Assembly: GCA_900317855.1 (NCBI GenBank)
Contig: ONIG01000003.1
Span: forward strand, 1-64,000
Reading direction: 5' to 3'
Source: an uncultured Eubacteriales bacterium
GTDB taxonomy: Bacteria > Bacillota > Clostridia > Oscillospirales > Oscillospiraceae
Length of the DNA: 64,000 nt
Numbering within the stretch: the first letter of the stretch is position 1; each line of letters opens with the position of its first letter. A program made the translations under genes and the position numbers. This document shows positions 31,962 to 38,555 of the stretch, one piece after another. Under the pieces are notes generated by a model. It saw only the letters and a program-made list of their open reading frames with translations. It did not search any database and had not been told where the DNA came from.

Positions 31962-32806
31962 GCGTTGCCTCCGTTTCTGGCCGGGTAGGGAAAAGCCACG
32001 CGCATCTGGCGCTTTTTCTCCTCGACCTGTTCCGGCCGGATGCGCCAGCCGTCCTCGATTTCGGCAATGGTGGGCGCCGTGCTTACGCGCAGATCGCGCG
32101 GCCGGTGCGGCACATCATAGGCAGAATAATAATCATCGAACTTATACCCGTCGCCGAGCGGGCGGTCGGAAAAGACGATATGCAGATTCGGGATGTGGAA
32201 GCTGTCGGCCGCGATCAGGCCGTGCAGACTGCTGGAGAGGATGCAGCGGCACTGCGCGATCTCGGTCAGCACGGTGATGGGGTCGTCCTTGACGTTGATG
32301 AACTTCGTGTTTTCATACCGGCCCAGCAGCTCCGTCACAGCAGGGTCGTTCAGATCGCAGACGTGCGGCACAATACCGACATCATACCGCTTTTCCGGCA
32401 GCGTGTCCAGCAGCTCGTCGGCGAGAATGCCGCCGTCGCCGGTTGGAATGTCGAGCGCGCGGCCGGTCATGCGCTCGATGCTGCGGCGCGTCAGTTCACC
32501 GCGCACGGCGTGAAAGCGCATATCGCGTTTGAAAAACCGTCCCCGTGCGTCGTCGTAGTTGATAAATCCGGAGCCCCAGACGTCCACGTGCGGGTGCGTC
32601 CGGCCGTTGATGCACTGCTGCAGCTTCATGAGCGGATTGCCGTGGAGCATATACTGCGCCAGGCCGCTGCCGATGGCGCACAGGTCGCCGGTGAGAAACG
32701 AGCAGCGTTCTACCCGGTAGCCGAAGCAGCGCTCGATGATGAGCGGATTGAGCAGATCGCCCATGTTGGCGATGCGGGCATAATACAGATTTAGTGTGTC
32801 CGGCAT
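31958..32806 (-). CDS. Polysaccharide pyruvyl transferase family protein
   Basis: A protein of about 282 residues with the family marks ARIANMGDLLNPLI (early), GSGLAQ, FHAVRGELTRRSIE, PTGDGGILA, KRYDVGIVPH and the late SSSLHGLIAADSFHIPN. Members transfer pyruvate from phosphoenolpyruvate as a ketal onto a sugar, giving the glycan a negative charge. I choose ATG 32806, five bases after GGAGGTGACC; the GTG at 32815 overlaps that site. It begins 21 bases after the symporter stop. Confidence 0.9.
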   Translation of the reverse strand: MPDTLNLYYARIANMGDLLNPLIIERCFGYRVERCSFLTGDLCAIGSGLAQYMLHGNPLMKLQQCINGRTHPHVDVWGSGFINYDDARGRFFKRDMRFHAVRGELTRRSIERMTGRALDIPTGDGGILADELLDTLPEKRYDVGIVPHVCDLNDPAVTELLGRYENTKFINVKDDPITVLTEIAQCRCILSSSLHGLIAADSFHIPNLHIVFSDRPLGDGYKFDDYYSAYDVPHRPRDLRVSTAPTIAEIEDGWRIRPEQVEEKKRQMRVAFPYPARNGGNA

Positions 32807-32827
32807 GGCGGTCACCTCCGAAATGGT

Positions 32828-34417
32828 TCACAGCGCGCGGCTGTAGGGAATGGCATAGAAAAGCAGGAAGAACAGGCCCACACACAGGCCAAACACGAGG
32901 TATACCCGCCACAGCCGCCGGTCTTTCCGGCAGGCGGCGGCCTCTTCCGGGCCGGCGGGCGCATCGAAGAGCCGTTCGCGCGCGAGTTGTTCTGCACGCG
33001 TTGGCGGCCGGAGCGCGGAGCCGAGCACCGCGCCGAGCACGCTCAGTACGATGCCGATGAAAAACGCATCCGCCCAGACCGGCGGCGTGATGCCGCACAG
33101 GGCATAGGTTGCCTTGGCGCCCGCACAGCCGAAAAAGCCGAGCAGCATACCGAGGTACGCACCGCAGCGGCTCAGGCGTTTGCTCCATACGCTGCCGAAA
33201 GCCACAAGACTCCACGCGCCTGCGATGACGGTGCCGCCGAAGTACATGATGAGAAAGATCTGCGGGGGATTGAGGTATGCCAGAACGAGTACGACCAAAC
33301 TGACCGCCAGCATCGCCCAGCGGGAGCGGGCGAGCTTTTTGCGGTCATCTCCGGCGTCGGGCAGAATATCGTTGACGACGGAAAAGCCGATCAATGACAG
33401 GAACGTCGACGCCGACGAGATGCCGGCGGCGCTGATGCCGATGAGCAGCAGCATGCCAATGACCGGCGGCAGCACGTGCGTGGCGGCCCAGATCATGGCC
33501 TCGCTGCCCGGAAGGGCGCCGTTGATGTTGCGCACGAACGCGGCGGCAAAGTACAGCGCGATCGTCACGACCATGACGCCCATGGACGACCACACGGACG
33601 AGCGCAGGACGACGTGTTCATCCTTAGCCATGAGGTAGCGGCTTGTCTGCCACGGGCTGATGGCCACGACGAGCGCCCAGACGATGCCGTAGGTTACGGC
33701 CCAGACCGTATTGCTCACGCCGTCCGGATAGAGATAGTCCGGATTCCCGGCCCAGGAGAGAATGCCGGGCATGGTGTCGCTGCGGGCAAGCGCTTCGATG
33801 CCGCCGAACCAGCCGCCGCCCGCGCGGACGAGAAACGGCACTGCGACAAGCGCAGCCGCGAGAAAGACGAGGAACATGATCGTATCCGTCAGCAGCACGC
33901 CGGGTGAGCCCGAATAGATTGTGAAGGCGGTGAACGCCAGCCATACGATCACGGCACACAGCCTGTAGTCATAACCCGTGATGCTGCTCATGAGTGTGGC
34001 CACGCCCTGAATGGCGCTGAGCAGATACGCGCTCACGGACACGAGCAGGATCACGGCCGAGAGCCGGCGCAGATGCACCGAGCAGAAGCGGCGGCCGAAA
34101 TACTCCGGCAGCGTCGTTACTTCGCTCCGGCGGATGTACCGGCCGAAGAACCCGGCTCCGTAGATGTAGCCGGTCGCCTGAATGACACCGACGGTCACGA
34201 TGCCGATGAAAAAACCGGAGTAGACCTCACCCGTGTCGCCGAGGAACGCGCCCGTCGAGAGAAACGACGCGATGAGCGACCCGACGATCAGCAGCGTCGG
34301 CGCGTTGCGGCCGGAAACGTAATAATCGTTCGTATCCTTGACCATGCGTCCGGCGCCGATGCCGACGGCGAAAAAAACGATGAGCGCGGCCAGAATGCCC
34401 AGGAAATACAGGTTCAT
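32828..34417 (-). CDS. Sodium:solute symporter (SSS family)
   Basis: This 529-residue membrane protein has about 13 hydrophobic segments and the SSS-family landmarks VKDTNDYYVSGRNAP near the N-terminus, SLIASFLSTGAFLGDTGEVY, SVSAYLLSAIQG, and GISAAGISSASTFLSLIGFSVVNDI (the sodium-site region). It would import a small solute, such as an amino acid, sugar acid or carboxylate, with sodium. Substrate is not readable. A 34-residue gene overlaps its start by ATGA. Its presence inside the glycan operon suggests supply of a building block. Confidence 0.92.
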   Translation of the reverse strand: MNLYFLGILAALIVFFAVGIGAGRMVKDTNDYYVSGRNAPTLLIVGSLIASFLSTGAFLGDTGEVYSGFFIGIVTVGVIQATGYIYGAGFFGRYIRRSEVTTLPEYFGRRFCSVHLRRLSAVILLVSVSAYLLSAIQGVATLMSSITGYDYRLCAVIVWLAFTAFTIYSGSPGVLLTDTIMFLVFLAAALVAVPFLVRAGGGWFGGIEALARSDTMPGILSWAGNPDYLYPDGVSNTVWAVTYGIVWALVVAISPWQTSRYLMAKDEHVVLRSSVWSSMGVMVVTIALYFAAAFVRNINGALPGSEAMIWAATHVLPPVIGMLLLIGISAAGISSASTFLSLIGFSVVNDILPDAGDDRKKLARSRWAMLAVSLVVLVLAYLNPPQIFLIMYFGGTVIAGAWSLVAFGSVWSKRLSRCGAYLGMLLGFFGCAGAKATYALCGITPPVWADAFFIGIVLSVLGAVLGSALRPPTRAEQLARERLFDAPAGPEEAAACRKDRRLWRVYLVFGLCVGLFFLLFYAIPYSRAL

Positions 34418-34518
34418 TTTTTCTGCCCGTCCCCGCGCTTCGGGCTCGTCACGGCCCGGTAGACAAATGCGGTGATAACGATCCAGACGCCAAAGGCGAT
34501 CGAGAGAACAGCTTCCAT
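34414..34518 (-). CDS. 34-residue symporter small accessory membrane protein
   Basis: A GGAGG site sits six bases before ATG 34518. The frame encodes 34 residues: one hydrophobic helix (LSIAFGVWIVITAFVY) followed by a short basic tail ending in GQKK. The stop overlaps the symporter ATG by ATGA at 34414-34417. Small single-helix proteins coupled to SSS symporters are a known pattern and are thought to help assemble or regulate the carrier. Too short for routine gene calling. Confidence 0.8.
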   Translation of the reverse strand: MEAVLSIAFGVWIVITAFVYRAVTSPKRGDGQKK

Positions 34519-34538
34519 ACCGGAACCTCCGTGAGATG

Positions 34539-35594
34539 TTAGTCGAGCTTCAGGAGCACGCGCGCGTAGTGCGCGTTGTTTACAAACGGTCGATCGTTGA
34601 TCTCGTCGAACAGCGGCTGATAACCATAGCCGTCCGTGACCCAGGCGTAGCCGCGGTACTGCGCGGTGTTAAAGCCCGGGATGGTGTTGGCCTCGATGAT
34701 GAGCGGGCCGTGTGCGGTCATGGTCACGTCCCAGCCGATGTTGGAGATCTTGCTCGCCAGCGGTACGGCGCGGCGCATCATATCGATCGTTTCCTCCCAG
34801 AACGGGAGCTGCAGGCCGGGGAAGGCTACGCCGGTGACCGGGTGCGTGTGATAGTCGATGCAGTTATTCTGATCCACGGCGTCCGTGAGCACGATGCCGG
34901 TGCGGATGTCGATCATTGCGGTCAGCGCGTCCTGGCAGCCGTTGGAGATGTCCTTTTCGATGGCGGTCGTGAGCACCGGGGCGAACAGATACGTCCCGGA
35001 CGGTGCGGTCACGGTGTAAAAGCGCACGATGCTCACAGCGCCGGGGTTGAGCTGTGCGAGCGTCGGGTGCTGCTGAATGTATTCTTCCACAATGCCGCCG
35101 GAATTTGCGCGCAGATATGCGAGCGTGTCCTCCTGCTCGGACTCGGTTGCTGCCGGGAGAATGCGCACGCCCGTGCCCTGCCCCTTGCAGTTGGGCTTGT
35201 AGACGACCTTCCCGGTTTCGCCGGCGAGCGCGCGCAGCAGCGCCGCGTCCACGGCGGATGCCTGCGCGCAGCGGCGGCCGTAAAAGTCGGAAAAGACTTT
35301 GGAGAAGATGTATTTATTCATCAGGATCGCGATGTAGCGGCGGTCCGTGTAAGTCTTGCGAAACTCCGCGCGCGTCCAGAGTGTGGACATGGTGCGCTTT
35401 TGCGCCTCCGTGCGGTCGTGATAGCCGACCCATTCATATTCGTTGAGCGAGATGTGGTTGATTTTCTTTGCCTGCAGGATGTCCTTTTCGATCTCGGCGG
35501 CGTTCTCGCCGTGGCGGGCAGCGTAATCCACGGCAAAGTCGCGGATGTATCTGCGTGCGGAGATCCAGCTGCTCAGTGTCCGTTTTTGTTCCAT
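34539..35594 (-). CDS. Sugar-transfer-associated ATP-grasp protein (copy 3)
   Basis: This 351-residue protein has VVYKPNCKGQGTGVRI (ATP-binding Lys and glycine loop), GIVEEYIQQHPTLAQLNPGAVSIVRF, a region with DIRTGIVLTDAV, HPVTGVAFPGLQLPFW, NIGWDVTMTAHGPLIIEAN. It is the first gene of the glycan operon, 20 bases ahead of the symporter accessory gene. It would make an acyl-phosphate intermediate and form an amide or ester bond; target unknown. Two hairpins at 35633-35708 separate it from the SnoaL-fold genes upstream. Confidence 0.8.
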   Translation of the reverse strand: MEQKRTLSSWISARRYIRDFAVDYAARHGENAAEIEKDILQAKKINHISLNEYEWVGYHDRTEAQKRTMSTLWTRAEFRKTYTDRRYIAILMNKYIFSKVFSDFYGRRCAQASAVDAALLRALAGETGKVVYKPNCKGQGTGVRILPAATESEQEDTLAYLRANSGGIVEEYIQQHPTLAQLNPGAVSIVRFYTVTAPSGTYLFAPVLTTAIEKDISNGCQDALTAMIDIRTGIVLTDAVDQNNCIDYHTHPVTGVAFPGLQLPFWEETIDMMRRAVPLASKISNIGWDVTMTAHGPLIIEANTIPGFNTAQYRGYAWVTDGYGYQPLFDEINDRPFVNNAHYARVLLKLD

Positions 35595-35632
35595 ATTGCA
35601 TTCTCCTGCGTCAGATTTGGAGCTTCCTCAGC

Positions 35633-35708
35633 TTTTCAAAGGCGTCTGCCGCAGATGCCTTTGAGAAAATGAGGCGGGGGAGAAGCCGCACAAACACGCG
35701 GCTTCTCC
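35633..35708 (-). terminator. Two hairpins between the SnoaL gene and the glycan operon
   Basis: GGAGAAGCCGC (35679-35689) pairs with GCGGCTTCTCC (35698-35708), and a second longer, slightly imperfect hairpin spans about 35633-35669 (CTTTTCAAAGGC against GCCTTTGAGAAAA). Neither has a long T run on the minus strand. They probably reduce read-through from the baiCD operon into the glycan operon. Confidence 0.6.
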
Positions 35709-35718
35709 TGCTTGATTT

Positions 35719-36273
35719 TCAATAGTTTGGCGTGTCCCATTCGTCCGGCATCCAGTCTTTGGGTACCATCGTGCTGCGAAAGTTTCCGTCCATCTCGCGG
35801 TAGGCCATGCGCAGCTTCTGGATGCGCCACGCGCCGTCGTCGCCCTTGACGAAATCGTCGCAGTAGACCATCCAGCTTTGCAGCACCTCGCTGTCATCAT
35901 AATAGCACATATGGTCCTCATATTGAAAGACCCCGCGTGCGTGCGTGTCGTCGATCAGCCAGATCATCGGCTGATGGCCCATGTGCATTGTCTGCATATC
36001 CTTGTTGCACCATTTGGCGTTGCGCGCCTGCAGGAGCTTGTCCTTGACAGCGAGGTGACCGTTGAGGTAGTAGCGGAAATCGTCCGTGAACAGCTCCGTG
36101 ACATATTCCTCTTTCTTCATGTCCATGCACCACCAGTAGAAGTACTTGCACTCGATGATTTTCTGGAGTTGGCAGAGCTGCGCGGGCGTGTATTCCTGCC
36201 GGCGGACGTGCGTGATGACGTCGAGCACCATGTCACGAACCTTGTCAGGGAATGGGATGTTTCGCGTTGCCAT
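35719..36273 (-). CDS. SnoaL/NTF2-fold protein related to BaiE (candidate BaiI-type enzyme)
   Basis: This 184-residue protein resembles BaiE in several active-site regions: CKYFYWWCMD in place of BaiE KYFRALD (Tyr and Asp kept), MHMGHQP where BaiE has the catalytic His (here in the same HxGH context), and later YEDH and LRMAYRE segments that could supply the Asp and Arg. NTF2-fold enzymes of this group dehydrate or isomerise steroids. The C. scindens operon has a second such gene, baiI, so this is a candidate counterpart; I cannot confirm it by sequence. It follows the next SnoaL gene by four bases and is last in the operon. Confidence 0.65.
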   Translation of the reverse strand: MATRNIPFPDKVRDMVLDVITHVRRQEYTPAQLCQLQKIIECKYFYWWCMDMKKEEYVTELFTDDFRYYLNGHLAVKDKLLQARNAKWCNKDMQTMHMGHQPMIWLIDDTHARGVFQYEDHMCYYDDSEVLQSWMVYCDDFVKGDDGAWRIQKLRMAYREMDGNFRSTMVPKDWMPDEWDTPNY

Positions 36274-36277
36274 GGAC

Positions 36278-36772
36278 TTACTCGATGGTCTCGAAGTAGT
36301 CGTAGGACGGGTCCTTGACCTTGTCGCGGCCGTTGTTGTAGTCGGGTGCGAAGTCGGGGTGCAGGATCATGGTGTTGTCGCCGGCGACGGTGCGCTTGAC
36401 GACGAGCCACTTGCCGTCACGCTTTTCCCAGAGGTCAATGTCGCGGCAGCGCGCCACGACGACCATGCCATTGCGATACTTGCAGGCGGCATACATATAG
36501 GCTTCGGCAGCGGCTTTGGTGCCGTCGGCGTTGAGCTTGATGAGGATGTTGGTCATGACGTGGTGCGTGGAGACCATCTTGCGGTGCATCTTGAGCATCA
36601 TATCGATGAAGCCGTAGCCGCTGCCTTTGTAGGTCGGGCCGTAGTCGACCTGCGCGTCCTCGGCGAACACGGTCTTGCCGAGCGGGTTGTCAATGCGGTC
36701 CAGCGCGCGGGCGTAAACGTAATACTGATCACGAATGGCGTCTTTTTCTACGAGTTTTTCGAGCTCGGTCAT
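36278..36772 (-). CDS. SnoaL-fold dehydratase/isomerase-like protein
   Basis: This 164-residue protein has the SnoaL_4-type layout: an N-terminal helix with DQYYVYARALDRID (Tyr and Asp), THHVMTNI (the usual His position) and a final strand with DIDLWEKRDGKWLVVKRTV. It resembles LinA, scytalone dehydratase and related dehydratases more than BaiE. It could act on a steroid or bile acid ring; context only supports this. A gap of 60 bases separates it from the ATP-grasp gene; the ATG follows AGGAGAAAAAACG. Confidence 0.7.
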   Translation of the reverse strand: MTELEKLVEKDAIRDQYYVYARALDRIDNPLGKTVFAEDAQVDYGPTYKGSGYGFIDMMLKMHRKMVSTHHVMTNILIKLNADGTKAAAEAYMYAACKYRNGMVVVARCRDIDLWEKRDGKWLVVKRTVAGDNTMILHPDFAPDYNNGRDKVKDPSYDYFETIE

Positions 36773-36832
36773 CGTTTTTTCTCCTTTCGATGTCGTCGTG
36801 TTGGTTTCCTTTGCCGATTGGCGGCAGCGGCG

Positions 36833-37909
36833 TCACATCTGCGCGATGAGCGCTTCCAGCTCTGCCTTTCTGCCGGTTTGTGTGATGATCTGCATACCGC
36901 CCATTTGCGCGGTGCAGTTGGCCTCGACCATGCACCAGCCGTGGGTGCTGTAGGCGAGATCCCAGCCGCAGTAGTGGTTGCCGGGGATCATGCGCGCGGC
37001 CGTTTTGACCATGTCCACGGCCTTATCCCACTCCGGGAGCGGATAGCCGCGAAAGCGCACGCCGGTGTCCGGATGCGTGATGTAGCGATGCCCCTTTTTG
37101 TCCGCACCGTTGGAGCAGATGCAGCCGGTCTCGGGATCAATGAGCGCGCTGATGCCTCCGGCGCTGAAATTGTCGATGATGCCGTCGCCGCGGCCGACGC
37201 GCAGCGTCGGGTGAAACAGCCGCACCTCACCATCGGCCAGGACGACCGTCGGGATGCGCAGTGTATTGACCGACTGCGGGTGGATGCGCGCCAGCTCCGG
37301 CCCCTGCGCAATGATCTCCTCGAGGATCGCCCCGTGCGCGCTGTATGCGGCGTGCGCAGCCTCAAGATAGGGGTAGTCACGGAGAGATTCTGTATGTACG
37401 CCCTTGCCAAAGGCGGCGTAGATGGGCTTGACGATGTAGTTTGGGTGCGCCTGTGTGAAAGCGCGCAGTGCCTCGAGTGCGGTGGGAGTGGGGGCGGCGC
37501 CTTTCTTGATGCGCAGCACGTCGCGGCCGTAAAAATCGCGGAACTTCTGGTACGTCAGGTACTTGTTCTCGAGCATATTGGTGTTCTTCGGGTCGTTCAT
37601 GCGCGGGTAGTAGCTCATACGGACGCCTTCGGTGATGAAACCGTCGCGGTAGGCGGCATCCTTTCCCTCGTAGCCAAAGAGAAAATACTCATTATAATAC
37701 GAACCGTACCGAAACAGGCTCCGGATCATGTCGCGCCGCAGATGGTACAGGCGCTTTTTGTCGCTCAGCACGTCTACGCCGCGGTACTGGGCAATGATTT
37801 TGTTCAGGTCGTGCCGCTTGCGGTGGTAATAGTTCGCCTTGCGGTACCAAGTCTGAAAGCGAACCTTGCGGTAGACTTTCCGCCGCAGTTTTTTCAGCAC
37901 AGGGATCAC
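36833..37909 (-). CDS. ATP-grasp protein inside the bai-like operon (copy 4)
   Basis: This protein of about 358 residues shares the ATPgrasp_ST signature with the three copies in the glycan operon: YIVKPIYAAFGKGVH, ILEEIIAQGPELARIHPQSVNTLR, GGISALIDPETG, HPDTGVRFRGYPLPEW and HYCGWDLAYSTHGWCMVEAN. The start is probably GTG at 37909 (only GGAG nearby), so start confidence is modest. It lies between baiE and two SnoaL-fold genes on the same strand. It may have moved from the neighbouring glycan cluster, or it may ligate a bile acid or amino acid; neither is shown. An 83-base gap with a hairpin precedes it. Confidence 0.72.
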   Translation of the reverse strand: MIPVLKKLRRKVYRKVRFQTWYRKANYYHRKRHDLNKIIAQYRGVDVLSDKKRLYHLRRDMIRSLFRYGSYYNEYFLFGYEGKDAAYRDGFITEGVRMSYYPRMNDPKNTNMLENKYLTYQKFRDFYGRDVLRIKKGAAPTPTALEALRAFTQAHPNYIVKPIYAAFGKGVHTESLRDYPYLEAAHAAYSAHGAILEEIIAQGPELARIHPQSVNTLRIPTVVLADGEVRLFHPTLRVGRGDGIIDNFSAGGISALIDPETGCICSNGADKKGHRYITHPDTGVRFRGYPLPEWDKAVDMVKTAARMIPGNHYCGWDLAYSTHGWCMVEANCTAQMGGMQIITQTGRKAELEALIAQM

Positions 37910-37941
37910 GCTCCGTTTGCAGGAAATTTCGGGTATTCTGG

Positions 37942-37979
37942 TTCAAGCCGCCATACATCGGATGTACGACGGCTTGAAT
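37942..37979. repeat. 38-base REP-like palindrome between baiE and the ATP-grasp gene
   Basis: TTCAAGCCG pairs with CGGCTTGAA, and the loop contains a further inverted repeat (TACATC/GATGTA), so the whole element folds as a long hairpin. No T run follows. It may set the mRNA ratio between baiCD-baiE and the genes behind it, or be a mobile repetitive element. I saw no second copy in this window. Confidence 0.5.
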
Positions 37980-37991
37980 CAAGCGAGTTCT

Positions 37992-38525
37992 TTACTTTTT
38001 CTTGACGACTTTCTTTTTCTTCGGGCGGAACATATTGATGCGGATACGGTGCGTGTTGTCTCGCTGGAACGATTCCTCGTATACGCGCAGGTAGCCGGTA
38101 TCCTCGATCAGCCACTGGCCGTCGATCTTGACATACTTGTCGGTGTAGATGGCCGAGCCCTGGATCTGCGTGCCGCAGTAGGGGTTGCCCTCGGCAAAGA
38201 TCAGGTTGTCCTGCAGATACCACTTGCCGTAAGCAACGGTGTCGCTCTCAAACCAGATGACCGGGTTGTGGCCCTGATGCAGGGTGATCTCGGTATCGGG
38301 CATGGACTCTTTGAAGTAGTTTGTGATCTCCTTCGGGCCGTGGAAGACGAGCTTGCCGTTGGAGTAGGCGGTGGAGATATTCGGGGTCATGGTCGTCTCC
38401 AGCTCGTCCCAGTTCTTGGTGTCGAGCGCGCGGAAATACTTGCTCTTGAGCTCCTTGATGGCCTGCACATCCTTGAGCTGCTGCACTTCTTTTTCGAGGG
38501 CTTCCAGACGTTCTTCAACTGTCAT
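37992..38525 (-). CDS. baiE: Bile acid 7-alpha-dehydratase BaiE
   Basis: This 177-residue SnoaL/NTF2-fold protein follows C. scindens BaiE almost residue for residue from the start (EERLEALEKEVQQLKD, KSKYFRALD, NWDELETT, YSNGKLVFHGPKE). The residues reported as catalytic in BaiE are kept at the same numbers: Tyr30, Asp35, His83 and Asp106, with the Arg at 147 (146 in BaiE, one-residue insertion). BaiE removes the 7-alpha-hydroxyl from 3-oxo-delta-4-bile-acyl-CoA, the key step of 7-alpha-dehydroxylation. It follows baiCD by 30 bases. The C-terminus has an extra Lys-rich tail. Comparison is from memory of the family sequence. Confidence 0.93.
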   Translation of the reverse strand: MTVEERLEALEKEVQQLKDVQAIKELKSKYFRALDTKNWDELETTMTPNISTAYSNGKLVFHGPKEITNYFKESMPDTEITLHQGHNPVIWFESDTVAYGKWYLQDNLIFAEGNPYCGTQIQGSAIYTDKYVKIDGQWLIEDTGYLRVYEESFQRDNTHRIRINMFRPKKKKVVKKK

Positions 38526-38555
38526 GATGATAACCTCCTAATCTGTTATCCGTAT

